Assembly (NCBI RefSeq): GCF_000526695.1
Contig: NZ_JAGO01000017.1
Coordinates: 48,497 to 112,496, forward strand
DNA: 64,000 nt
From: Carnimonas nigrificans ATCC BAA-78
GTDB taxonomy: Bacteria > Pseudomonadota > Gammaproteobacteria > Pseudomonadales > Halomonadaceae
Reading direction: 5' to 3'
Under the pieces are notes generated by a model, which searched no databases, was not told where the DNA came from, and saw only the letters and a list, made by a program, of their open reading frames with translations. A program made the position numbers and the translations under genes. Positions 37,568 through 46,155 of this stretch are shown here, piece after piece; position 1 is the stretch's first letter, and each line of letters begins with the position of its first letter.

Positions 37568-39513
37568 TTGCGAATGTCTGTGATCGTCGGCGTGATGGTA
37601 AATCGAGCTTCAGGACGCTGAAGGAATATCTTGTCGACAAGCTTCGTTCCGATGAGCTGGGTGCCGAAGACCAAGAGATGTTGAAGCCTGATGGGACTGT
37701 GATCGCCCAGCTGTCTACCGGCGTGAGCGTCGAGCACAATGGTTTTGATCTCGACACCCTGGTTCAGGAGTTCGAGAGCGTGGTGGCCATGAAACCTCGA
37801 GTCGAGGATCCCATTTACCACTTCGTTATCTCCTGGGCCGAAGGTGACGACCCCGGCGACGAGACGATGTTTTCCTGTGCGCGAGAGGCGGTAGAACGTT
37901 TGGGGTTTGGTGGCCACCAGTATTTAAGTGCCATCCATCGGGATACCGATAACCCCCATGTTCATGTGGCCGTGAATAGGGTCAATCCTGACACGTACAA
38001 GGTGAAGAATCCCTACAACGACTTCTACACTCTCGGGCAACTGATGACCGAGCTAGAAGACCGTTATGGATGGGCTTCTACACCCCAGGGTGGGCCGGAC
38101 GTCAAGCTTGCTCAGCGAGCAGACGCGCACGGGGATTTGACGTTTGAGGCGTGGTGCAAGACGCATGTGGTGCCGGTTCTGAAGCTCCTCCTGGAGCAGT
38201 CGGCAGCCTGGGCGGAGATCCATCAAGCCATAGACGCCCTCGATGTGGAGCTCGTGGAGCATGGCCAAGGGCTGGTATTCCGCACTGCCAGTGATACCGG
38301 TACCGCCGTGGCCATCAAGGCCAGCGCGGTCCATGAGCGATTTTCCAAGACTCGCCTGGAGCGAGTGCTGGGGGCGTTTGAGGCAGCCCCAAAGGAACCC
38401 CAAGACCGACGCTACCCGGAGGATCCGCAGGCCTTCGCAGCGGCTGTGAAGGACGCTCTGGGCGAACGTATCACCCGGTGGTCGGGGCGCTCGCGCAGTG
38501 ACTGGGCCTCACTGCATCGCTTGATGGATGAGCACAGCCTGCAACTGACGCCCTACGGCCAGGGACTGGCTATCTCCCCAGCGAATCGCGATGGCCCGCA
38601 GATGGCAGCGAGCAAACTGCACCGTGCGCTGGCCAAGAGCCAGCTGGAAGCACGGCTGGGACACTATGAGCCGCCCGAGAAGGCTCCTGACAGCGCTTAT
38701 GCGCGAGATCGCCAGGTTACCCCTCGGCGGACAGCTCTGGACGCGACAGAGCGCCTGCAGCGGCGCTATCGGGCATATCGTGCCGAGAGACCAACGTATC
38801 GGTCATTGCGTCGTGACATCGGGCGTTCTATCCGGGCCATCCGGGCCGAGGTACGTGCTGAGCGACAAGAAGTCTACGAGCACATGCCGCCAGGGCTGGT
38901 AAGAGCCGCATACATCCAGGAGCTGAACTGGCAGCAGGCGCGGCGGATCCAGGGCGAGAGGCTGCGCCTGCTTCGCCAGTTCAACGCCCAGCAGGAAGCA
39001 GACGCTACGCTCGAGTGGCGCGAATGGGTGGAAGAACAGGCGAAGCGTGGCGACGGTGATGCGATCCAGCAGGTGGCCACGTGGCATGACCCGCGACACA
39101 GGCCCAGGAACGATAGCGTGGGGCCAGCAGGGGCAAGTGTCGGCTACATCGAGCTGGCCTCTGGTGCCGAGGCGCTGTTGGGCTGGGAACGACGCCGGCG
39201 AGGCAATGGGCTCTGTGACTTCTACACCAGCGGTGGTGAACGAGTCGCTACCCAGCAGCGGAATGGCCTCAAGCTTCACCGAACGGACGACACGACTGTG
39301 ACGGCTGCGATGCAGCTGGCTATCGACACCTATGGCCCAGAGCTCCGCCTGACGGGTAGCGATGAGTTCAAGCGCCGTGCCATCGACGCGCTGATCACCC
39401 TGGAGGTCCAAGGTGGAAGGCGTGTGCGTCTCACGGATCCCGAGTTGGAGCAATGCCTTGAGGAACAGCGAACGGACATGGTAAGTAAAAGGGGATATAC
39501 AAGAATGAAGTGA
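37564..39513 (+). CDS. MOBP-type relaxase with foreign 3' end
   Basis: Nicks oriT and pilots single-stranded DNA transfer. 649 residues from a GTG start coupled to mobC. The probable catalytic Tyr is in FRTLKEYLVDKL (about residue 22). The metal triad is in AIHRDTDNPHVHVAVNRVNP (about residues 122-141). Two related segments follow, about 215-275 and 300-370, each with a W-x-(E/S)-(I/L)-H start and a YGQGL or HGQGL turn, suggesting an internal duplication. From about 39483 the sequence becomes AT-rich and the last nine residues (SKRGYTRMK) look unrelated, so the original C terminus is probably missing. Confidence 0.85.
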   Translation: MIANVCDRRRDGKSSFRTLKEYLVDKLRSDELGAEDQEMLKPDGTVIAQLSTGVSVEHNGFDLDTLVQEFESVVAMKPRVEDPIYHFVISWAEGDDPGDETMFSCAREAVERLGFGGHQYLSAIHRDTDNPHVHVAVNRVNPDTYKVKNPYNDFYTLGQLMTELEDRYGWASTPQGGPDVKLAQRADAHGDLTFEAWCKTHVVPVLKLLLEQSAAWAEIHQAIDALDVELVEHGQGLVFRTASDTGTAVAIKASAVHERFSKTRLERVLGAFEAAPKEPQDRRYPEDPQAFAAAVKDALGERITRWSGRSRSDWASLHRLMDEHSLQLTPYGQGLAISPANRDGPQMAASKLHRALAKSQLEARLGHYEPPEKAPDSAYARDRQVTPRRTALDATERLQRRYRAYRAERPTYRSLRRDIGRSIRAIRAEVRAERQEVYEHMPPGLVRAAYIQELNWQQARRIQGERLRLLRQFNAQQEADATLEWREWVEEQAKRGDGDAIQQVATWHDPRHRPRNDSVGPAGASVGYIELASGAEALLGWERRRRGNGLCDFYTSGGERVATQQRNGLKLHRTDDTTVTAAMQLAIDTYGPELRLTGSDEFKRRAIDALITLEVQGGRRVRLTDPELEQCLEEQRTDMVSKRGYTRMK

Positions 39514-39584
39514 TTTCAATAAATACAAACTTTAAGCTTTGGATTGTATTCGCTTTTGTTTCTTTAACGCAAAGGGAGCTTGTT

Positions 39585-42404
39585 ATGGGGGCGTCTAGTA
39601 ATGGGTCTCAATGGCGGCGCTGGGACTTACATGTTCACACTCCGGATTCCATTTTAGAAAGTCAGTACAAAAAGGACTGGGATGGCTATATAGATTTTAT
39701 TGAAGGAAAAGGAGGTGAAGTTGCTGTCGTAGGGGTTACTGATTACTACAGCATATCCGGTTACAAAAAGATTCTTGATTATAGACATCAAGGCCGGCTT
39801 GCTAACATAAAAGAAATATTTCCAAATATTGAACTAAGGATTACGCCTGAAACAAAGAGATCTAAAGGTATAAATATACATCTTATTGTGGATCCTCGTG
39901 ATGAAAATCATGTTCGACATATTGAGGGTGCGCTGGGCCGTCTTATATATAGCTATGACGGGCAAAAGTATGGATGTGAAGAACAGCAGCTCGTCGATCT
40001 AGGTAGAGCAATAAAAGGAGACCTTGGGAGGGAAGAAGCGCTCAAGGAAGGTGTTAATCAGTTTAAGCCATCTTATGACACTTTTCGGGAATGGTATCTT
40101 AGCGAGCAATGGCTGAAAGATAATTCGGTTGTGGTGGTGGCCAACTCTTCAAAAGATGGTGCGTCAGGGATAGCAGATAACGGGCTTTATGCCACGAGAA
40201 AAGATATCTATAGATTTACTGATATGGTTTTTTCTGGAAACCCCAATGATGCAGAACATTTTATGGGAGGAGGGGAGAGAAGTCGAGAAGATGTTGTAAA
40301 TGATTACGGAAAAATAATTCCATGTATCCATGGTTCTGATGCACATAGTCTGGAAAAGATTTTTGAACCTGATTTAAATCGATATTGTTGGATAAAGGCT
40401 GATACCAATTTTGATGGTTTTCGGCAAATTTTGTATGAGCCGGAACGTGTCAAGATTCAAGAGTTACCGCCGGAGAGAAAGCCAGGGTATCAAACTATAA
40501 AAAGAGTAAGATACGTGGATTCCTCGGGTGAGGACTTGTTTTCGGATAGTTGGATACCTCTTAATGAGGATCTTAATACTATCATCGGAGGTAAGTCATC
40601 TGGAAAGTCGATGCTTCTCTACCATATAGCGAAATCAGTAAATCCTGCAGAAGTTGAAAGCAGCGTCCTTAAGGCAAAAGCGTCCACATATGATGATCTT
40701 AAAGGCATAGATTTTGAGGTAGAATGGAACAATGGTGAAGTTGTAAAGATTTCTGATGGCGCTGGTGATGTACAAGAACCTAAAGCCATAACTTTCATAC
40801 CTCAGCTTTATATCAACCAACTGGCTGATAAAGACGGGAAAGATGACCTCAATGAGTTGATATCAAAAGTATTGATGCAAAATCCCGGTTATAAGAAATT
40901 TGTTGAGGATGCTGAGGAAGAAATTAGAAACATTAGGTCGGTCATTGCAGAAAAAATAGACAACCGTTTTGCTCTTCTTGGGCAGCATAAGAAGTTAAAG
41001 GATGAAATAGCAGAAATAGGTAGTGCTAATGCTGTTCAGAGTGAAATAGATAAAATTAAGGCGAGTGCTGAGCAGCTTCGTAGAAAGTCTGACTTTACGT
41101 CAGAGGATGAGAGGGAGTTCAATCGTCTTTCAAGGATGAAGTTTTATAATGAGAAAGCCAGAAATAAGCTTTCTTCATTTGGGTTAAAGCTAGAGTCTGT
41201 GTTGGAAGCTGTTGCAGATAATTCTGATAAGTGGAAACAAAGTATACATAATGATATTCGGTTGAAATCTGGGTTTTCTGAAAGATCAACCGTTTTTTCT
41301 GACTTAAGATCAACTCTTGATGGCTATTTTTCGGAGGCAGTTGAATCGTATCAGGAAAAAGTTAGAGGTAAGCTGTCCAGCATTCCAGATAGAATTCATG
41401 CTATTGAAGGAAAACTGGGAAGTATAAATGGTCTTCTCCAACCTCTAGAAGCCAAGGTGAAAGATAAGAGTGAACTGGATCGCCTTAATAAACTTTTAAA
41501 GTCAGAAGAAGAAAAGCTAAAGTTGATAAATGAGAAGCAAAAGTCTATAAATTCTGTGGTCGAGAGTGGTAAGAGATGTCGAAGTGAAATTGATGAAAAC
41601 TATAGAAATATGGTTGGGTTGTATCGTGCGCTATGTGGAAAAGTTGCTGATTATCAAATAGATGAAGATATAAAAATAGAAGCTGATTTGTCGATTAACC
41701 ATGAAAAATTTGAAAATTTTGTGGGCTGCTTTAACCGCACGGGCAATATGAAGCCTTTTCTTGGCGACTTGATGGGGGAGGAAGGGTATAATTTAGACCC
41801 AAGCTCTATTGAGAGCAATGTTTACAGCATTGCTTCTAAAATAGCTAGTGAGGAAACTCCACAGCTGAGAAAGCATGCTAGCTATCAAGACGCTTTTAAG
41901 TTGCTGTATGGTGATTACTTTGATGTGGACTATATCGTTACTTATAAGGAGGATGATATTGTCCATATGTCTCCCGGGAAAAGGGGGCTGGTCCTTTTAA
42001 GCTTGATGCTGGAGCTTAGTAACTCAACGCACCCTATTCTTATAGATCAGCCAGAGGATAATCTAGATAATCGTACTATTTACTCTGAATTGAAAGATTT
42101 CGTAAAAAGGTGCAAAGGAAAGCGCCAGATAATAATGGTGACGCATAATGCAAATCTAGTCGTTTCGGCTGATGCAGAGTGTGTCATTGTTGCTGATCAA
42201 AAGGTTCAGAATAGTGATAGCTTGATTGGTGGAGATTATCGGTTTGATTACTTTGGTGGAAGCTTGGAGTTGAGCTACGAAAATACAGAGGGTGAAAAAT
42301 ACGAACGTCTTAGTGATATGGGCATAAGACAGCATGTATGCCATGTTCTGGAAGGAGGTGTAGCAGCGTTTAGAGAGCGAGAGAGAAAATATAACCTAAG
42401 CTGA
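39585..42404 (+). CDS. PHP-domain and SMC-like AAA ATPase (TrlF-like), putative defence protein
   Basis: 939 residues from the ATG at 39585, which has AAAGGGAG upstream. A PHP phosphoesterase domain comes first, with metal ligands in WDLHVHTPDSIL (about residues 12-23), GVTDYYSISGY and HGSDAH (about 250-255). An SMC/RecN-like ATPase follows: Walker A IIGGKSSGKSMLL (about 331-343), a coiled coil about 455-720, and the Walker B region HPILIDQPEDNLDN (about 814-827). The gene is strikingly AT-rich beside its neighbours and stands alone between a truncated relaxase gene and an orphan antitoxin. PHP plus SMC-like ATPases are often found in phage-defence islands, which I infer here; the activity is unknown. 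Confidence 0.75.
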   Translation: MGASSNGSQWRRWDLHVHTPDSILESQYKKDWDGYIDFIEGKGGEVAVVGVTDYYSISGYKKILDYRHQGRLANIKEIFPNIELRITPETKRSKGINIHLIVDPRDENHVRHIEGALGRLIYSYDGQKYGCEEQQLVDLGRAIKGDLGREEALKEGVNQFKPSYDTFREWYLSEQWLKDNSVVVVANSSKDGASGIADNGLYATRKDIYRFTDMVFSGNPNDAEHFMGGGERSREDVVNDYGKIIPCIHGSDAHSLEKIFEPDLNRYCWIKADTNFDGFRQILYEPERVKIQELPPERKPGYQTIKRVRYVDSSGEDLFSDSWIPLNEDLNTIIGGKSSGKSMLLYHIAKSVNPAEVESSVLKAKASTYDDLKGIDFEVEWNNGEVVKISDGAGDVQEPKAITFIPQLYINQLADKDGKDDLNELISKVLMQNPGYKKFVEDAEEEIRNIRSVIAEKIDNRFALLGQHKKLKDEIAEIGSANAVQSEIDKIKASAEQLRRKSDFTSEDEREFNRLSRMKFYNEKARNKLSSFGLKLESVLEAVADNSDKWKQSIHNDIRLKSGFSERSTVFSDLRSTLDGYFSEAVESYQEKVRGKLSSIPDRIHAIEGKLGSINGLLQPLEAKVKDKSELDRLNKLLKSEEEKLKLINEKQKSINSVVESGKRCRSEIDENYRNMVGLYRALCGKVADYQIDEDIKIEADLSINHEKFENFVGCFNRTGNMKPFLGDLMGEEGYNLDPSSIESNVYSIASKIASEETPQLRKHASYQDAFKLLYGDYFDVDYIVTYKEDDIVHMSPGKRGLVLLSLMLELSNSTHPILIDQPEDNLDNRTIYSELKDFVKRCKGKRQIIMVTHNANLVVSADAECVIVADQKVQNSDSLIGGDYRFDYFGGSLELSYENTEGEKYERLSDMGIRQHVCHVLEGGVAAFRERERKYNLS

Positions 42405-42413
42405 TGTGAGAAT

Positions 42414-42433
42414 AAGCCCTGTTTTTCAGGGCT
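42414..42433 (+). terminator. Terminator of the PHP-ATPase gene
   Basis: Stem AAGCCCTG/CAGGGCTT with a short T-loop, 10 bp after the stop; tail is GTTG, so termination may be moderate. Confidence 0.65.
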
Positions 42434-42505
42434 TGTTGATGTTCTTATAAAGTGTTTTGAAGAATAAGTGGCTAGAGGTCTGATTGCATCTATAAGGGGC
42501 TCTAT

Positions 42506-42718
42506 TTAATCTTCCCAGACTGGCTTGAATGGCTCGTCCAATTCAATGACGCTGCCACGTAAGCGCTCGAGGGGAGGCCGTGGATCGGCCCGGTATCGAC
42601 ACACCTCGATTACAGGCCTTCCCTTATCCGTGACGATGATCGACTCACCCGAGGCTTCAATCTGACGGAAGACTTCGAGCGCATGGGCCTTAAACTGTGA
42701 TTTAGATACCTGGCGCAT
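42506..42718 (-). CDS. Phd/YefM-family antitoxin, no adjacent toxin
   Basis: 70 residues beginning MRQVSKSQFKAHALEVFRQI, with the Phd-type DNA-binding stretch GESIIVTDKGRPVIEVCRY (about residues 23-41). In full modules a PIN or Doc toxin gene follows directly. Here the downstream side is the tail of the AT-rich ATPase gene on the other strand, so the toxin is missing. The start at 42718 is preferred; the frame is open further upstream without family likeness. Confidence 0.75.
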   Translation of the reverse strand: MRQVSKSQFKAHALEVFRQIEASGESIIVTDKGRPVIEVCRYRADPRPPLERLRGSVIELDEPFKPVWED

Positions 42719-42810
42719 ACATACCCCATCGTCTTGATTTGAAATGTATTTCCATCGCAGTATTGTGAAAAATCCCCTCCGTATCGGGGCTCTGCTCAAG
42801 TCAATATTTC

Positions 42811-42834
42811 GGGTAAGCGGATTAAATGGTTGAT
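42811..42834 (+). repeat. Left terminal inverted repeat of unit 2
   Basis: Begins GGGTAAGCGGATTAAATGG; same core as the ends of unit 1. Confidence 0.9.
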
Positions 42835-42873
42835 CTTACCTTTGCATGAGAGTGAGACAGACCGGCATCTCAT

Positions 42874-42890
42874 CGGATTATCTGGTTGAT
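42874..42890 (+). repeat. Subterminal copy of the terminal repeat core, unit 2
   Basis: CGGATTATCTGGTTGAT, 56 bp inside the outer copy, the same distance as in unit 1. Confidence 0.75.
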
Positions 42891-42897
42891 GCTTCAC

Positions 42898-43305
42898 CTA
42901 CTGCTGGTGCATGTTTCCTTCGCTTATTCCAGCAAGAACCCCACACGCCTCAACTTCCCGGTCATCGTTGCAACTCGCTCTCAGTGAAACGAGTTGTTTC
43001 TCAAGCGCTTGCAGAGCGGTTATCTGCGACCGCACATGAGAGATGTGATCATCGAGCAAGGCGTTGACGGCGGTACAAGGCTGATGAGGGTCGTCCTGAT
43101 AGCTCTGTAGTTCGTGAATCTCAGCCAGTGACAGGCCCAGGATTCTGCAGCGACGGATGAAGGCCAGCCCCTCACCATGCTTCTCGGTATAGACACGGTA
43201 ACCGTTGTCCTGCCGATCAGGCGGCGGCAACAAGCCCTGCTGTTCATAGAAGCGGATCGTCTGTGTTTCGACCCCTACCAACTGCGCCAACTGACCAATG
43301 CGCAT
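42898..43305 (-). CDS. MerR-family regulator (CadR/PbrR-like) of the cation exporter
   Basis: 135 residues from the ATG at 43305, which has GGGGAGGAGG upstream. The HTH is IGQLAQLVGVETQTIRFYEQ (about residues 3-22), followed by the dimer helix and a C-terminal Cys-containing loop CNDDREVEACG. The arrangement of Cys residues resembles Cd/Pb/Zn-sensing members. It is divergent from the CDF gene, with a 19-bp-spaced promoter between them. Passenger gene of the ISPpu12-like element. Confidence 0.85.
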   Translation of the reverse strand: MRIGQLAQLVGVETQTIRFYEQQGLLPPPDRQDNGYRVYTEKHGEGLAFIRRCRILGLSLAEIHELQSYQDDPHQPCTAVNALLDDHISHVRSQITALQALEKQLVSLRASCNDDREVEACGVLAGISEGNMHQQ

Positions 43306-43336
43306 CAGCCTCCTCCCCAACGGATTCTTTACTCTA

Positions 43337-43367
43337 TTGACCTTATAGTAGCTTTATAGTTTTAAAT
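43337..43367 (+). promoter_or_regulatory. MerR-type promoter of the cation exporter
   Basis: TTGACC at 43337-43342 and TTAAAT at 43362-43367 with a 19-bp spacer. The overlong spacer is the usual form activated by metal-bound MerR proteins. The spacer has two TTATAG elements but only a degenerate dyad. Confidence 0.65.
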
Positions 43368-43400
43368 GGTACCACAACATTGTTCAAGTGGAGTCGTATC

Positions 43401-44294
43401 ATGAGCAAATCCTGTGGTGGCGCCTGTGGCGGTGATGCAACGTCCGCAGCGGATACCGATATACAGGCCTCCGAGGCGCCAGGGAGATGGGTCAGTGTTT
43501 ATGCCGTGCCGAAGATGGACTGTCCATCAGAAGAACGAATGATTCGCCTAGCCCTGAACGGCTTTGAGGAGATTCGGGCGCTGTCCTTCGACTTGTCGAA
43601 CCGCCGGCTGAAGGTCGTGCATGACGGCGAGGTCGAGCCCGTCACCTCGAAACTGAAGACCTTGGGGCTAGGCGCCTCGCTTCAGGAAACCGTCGCTGCA
43701 AATCCGGAGACCATCAAGGCCGCCGAGTTTTCGGCAGCTTCTGCTAAGCAAGAATCCGGGACCCTGCGCTGGTTGCTCGGCATCAATGCACTTCTGTTCG
43801 TGGTGGAAATGACTGCCGGTCTGATCGCCCAGTCCACCGGCCTGATTGGAGAATCCCTGGACAATTTTGCCGATGCGGCGGTGTACGGGCTTGCCCTTTA
43901 TGCGGTTGGACATAGCGTGAAAATGCAGGTACGTGCCGCGCATCTTGCTGGTGTACTGCAACTGATCTTGGCTGTGGGCGTGCTCGTAGAGGTGGTGAGA
44001 CGCTTTGTATTCGGTAGTGAGCCTGAATCGCTGGTGATGATGGCTATCGCATTCGTCGCATTGATTGCCAATACCAGTTGTCTGCTGCTCATATCCAAAC
44101 ATCGGGAAGGCGGGGCGCACATGAAGGCAAGCTGGATATTCTCGGCCAACGACGTGGTGATCAACCTGGGGGTCATCACCGCCGGCGCCCTGGTCGCGTG
44201 GACCGGTTCCAATTATCCGGATCTGATTATCGGCACCATCGCGGGGGGCATTGTACTTAACGGTGCCAGACGCATTTTGGCGTTGAAGGGTTAA
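43401..44294 (+). CDS. CDF-like cation exporter (CzcD-related) with N-terminal metal-binding region
   Basis: 297 residues. A Cys-rich start (SKSCGGACGGD) and a ferredoxin-like segment (VPKMDCPSEERMIRLAL, about residues 36-52) precede about six membrane helices (from WLLGINALLFVVEM). The CDF metal-site positions read DNFAD and AND, a variant of the usual HxxxD, so ion choice may be altered. Divalent metal export is inferred from family and from the MerR regulator. Followed 3 bp later by lspA. Confidence 0.8.
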   Translation: MSKSCGGACGGDATSAADTDIQASEAPGRWVSVYAVPKMDCPSEERMIRLALNGFEEIRALSFDLSNRRLKVVHDGEVEPVTSKLKTLGLGASLQETVAANPETIKAAEFSAASAKQESGTLRWLLGINALLFVVEMTAGLIAQSTGLIGESLDNFADAAVYGLALYAVGHSVKMQVRAAHLAGVLQLILAVGVLVEVVRRFVFGSEPESLVMMAIAFVALIANTSCLLLISKHREGGAHMKASWIFSANDVVINLGVITAGALVAWTGSNYPDLIIGTIAGGIVLNGARRILALKG

Positions 44295-44297
44295 ATA

Positions 44298-44810
44298 ATG
44301 CTCATTATTGGCAAAAAGCTCTCGCCGTATGCCCTATTGTCCATATCGGGCCTGCTGGCAGCGTCTGATCAGGCTGTAAAGTGGCTGGTGCAGCAATCAA
44401 TGGCCTATGGCGAGTATGTTTCGGTGACCCCGTTCTTTAACTGGGTGCACCTATGGAACACCGGTGCCGCATTCAGTCTTTTTGCGAATGGTGGAGGCTG
44501 GCAGCGCTACTTTTTTATCGGAATCGCGGTAGTGGTCTCGATTTTTCTGATCAAGCTGATCCTTGAAAATCGTCATAAAGGAGAAGCCATCGCTTACAGT
44601 CTTATCCTCGGTGGCGCCATGGGCAACCTGATTGACCGGGTCTTTCGCGGCTATGTTGTGGATTCCTTTGATTTCTATTGGCGAGACTGGCATTGGCCGG
44701 CCTTCAACCTGGCTGATATTGCAATTGTCCTCGGTGCCTTACTTTTCGTTTCCAGCAGCTTGTTGGGTAAAAAAGCAAACACCAATGCCGAGCCGGATGG
44801 ATCTGACTGA
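44298..44810 (+). CDS. lspA: Lipoprotein signal peptidase, passenger copy
   Basis: Signal peptidase II, 170 residues, removes signal peptides from prolipoproteins in the inner membrane. Four membrane segments, NTGAAFSLF (about 54-62), and the two catalytic Asp residues in GNLIDRVFRG and FNLADIAI are present. As an IS passenger it is an extra copy; the organism's main lspA should be elsewhere. It directly follows the cation exporter. Confidence 0.92.
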   Translation: MLIIGKKLSPYALLSISGLLAASDQAVKWLVQQSMAYGEYVSVTPFFNWVHLWNTGAAFSLFANGGGWQRYFFIGIAVVVSIFLIKLILENRHKGEAIAYSLILGGAMGNLIDRVFRGYVVDSFDFYWRDWHWPAFNLADIAIVLGALLFVSSSLLGKKANTNAEPDGSD

Positions 44811-44831
44811 CACCTACGCCTATACAACACC

Positions 44832-46121
44832 ATGACCGAACTTCCCGACAACATCCTTCACCTGCCGCAATACCAAGTACTGGGCTGCAAATCAACCGAC
44901 GACGAAATGCACTTCCAGGTGGACGTGCCCGATCCCATCGCCTGCGAGGAATGCGGCGTGCAGGGTGAGTTCGTACGGTTCGGCAAGCGTGACGTTCCCT
45001 ATCGTGATCTGCCCATCCACGGCAAGCGGGTCACTCTCTGGGTGGTCCGCCGCCGATACACCTGCCGGGCCTGCAAGACAACATTCAGGCCCCAGCTACC
45101 GGAGATGGTGGACGGATTCCGTATGACACTGCGGCTGCATGAGTACGTGGAGAAGGAATCCTTCAACCACCCCTACACCTTTGTGGCGGCACAGACCGGC
45201 CTGGACGAGAAGACGGTGCGCGACATCTTCAACGCCCGCGCCGAGTTCCTGGGGCGCTGGCACCGCTTCGAGACGCCCCGCATCCTGGGCATTGACGAGC
45301 TATACCTGAACAAGCGCTACCGCTGCATTCTGACCAACATTGAGGAGCGAACCCTGCTCGACCTGCTGGCCACCCGCCGCCAGGACGTGGTGACCAACTA
45401 CCTGATGAAGCTGAAAGACCGGCAGAAGGTCGAGATCGTCAGCATGGACATGTGGAACCCCTACCGGGCAGCGGTCAAGGCTGTGCTGCCCCAGGCCCGT
45501 ATCGTGGTCGATAAGTTCCATGTGGTGCGCATGGCCAACGATGCCCTAGAGAGAGTGCGCAAGGGCCTCAGAAAGGAGCTGAAACCGTCCCAGAGCCGGA
45601 CTCTCAAGGGAGACCGGAAAATCCTGCTGAAACGCGCTCACGAAGTCTCAGACCGGGAGCGCCTCATCATGGAGACCTGGACAGGCGCGTTCCCGCAACT
45701 GCTGGCCGCCTACGAGCACAAGGAGCGCTTCTACGGCATCTGGGACGCCACCACACGGCTCCAGGCAGAAGCCGCCCTGGACGAGTGGATAGCCACCATC
45801 CCGAAGGGCCAAAAGGAAGTCTGGAGCGATCTGGTCAGGGCAGTGGGAAACTGGCGCGAAGAGACCATGACCTACTTCGAGACGGACATGCCCGTCACCA
45901 ACGCTTACACGGAGTCCATCAACCGACTGGCCAAGGACAAGAACCGTGAAGGGCGCGGTTACTCCTTCGAGGTGATGCGGGCACGAATGCTCTACACCAC
46001 GAAGCACAAGAAGAAGGCACCGACTGCGAAGGTCTCTCCTTTCTACAAGAAAACCATCGGTTACGGACTGCCGGACTTCGCAGAGGAACTCAACTACGGA
46101 GTCGATCTATCAACCATCTGA
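44832..46121 (+). CDS. tnpA: ISL3-family transposase, unit 2
   Basis: 429 residues. Zinc ribbon CEECGVQGEF and CRACKTTFRP, DDE core GIDELYLNKRYRC, VSMDMWNPYRAAV, NAYTESINRLAKDKNREGRG. Starts 22 bp after lspA and ends 34 bp before the right terminal repeat. Related to but distinct from the unit 1 transposase. Confidence 0.95.
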   Translation: MTELPDNILHLPQYQVLGCKSTDDEMHFQVDVPDPIACEECGVQGEFVRFGKRDVPYRDLPIHGKRVTLWVVRRRYTCRACKTTFRPQLPEMVDGFRMTLRLHEYVEKESFNHPYTFVAAQTGLDEKTVRDIFNARAEFLGRWHRFETPRILGIDELYLNKRYRCILTNIEERTLLDLLATRRQDVVTNYLMKLKDRQKVEIVSMDMWNPYRAAVKAVLPQARIVVDKFHVVRMANDALERVRKGLRKELKPSQSRTLKGDRKILLKRAHEVSDRERLIMETWTGAFPQLLAAYEHKERFYGIWDATTRLQAEAALDEWIATIPKGQKEVWSDLVRAVGNWREETMTYFETDMPVTNAYTESINRLAKDKNREGRGYSFEVMRARMLYTTKHKKKAPTAKVSPFYKKTIGYGLPDFAEELNYGVDLSTI

Positions 46122-46155
46122 GGGTGGTATCAGATTGATGGGGTGAAGGTGCCCC

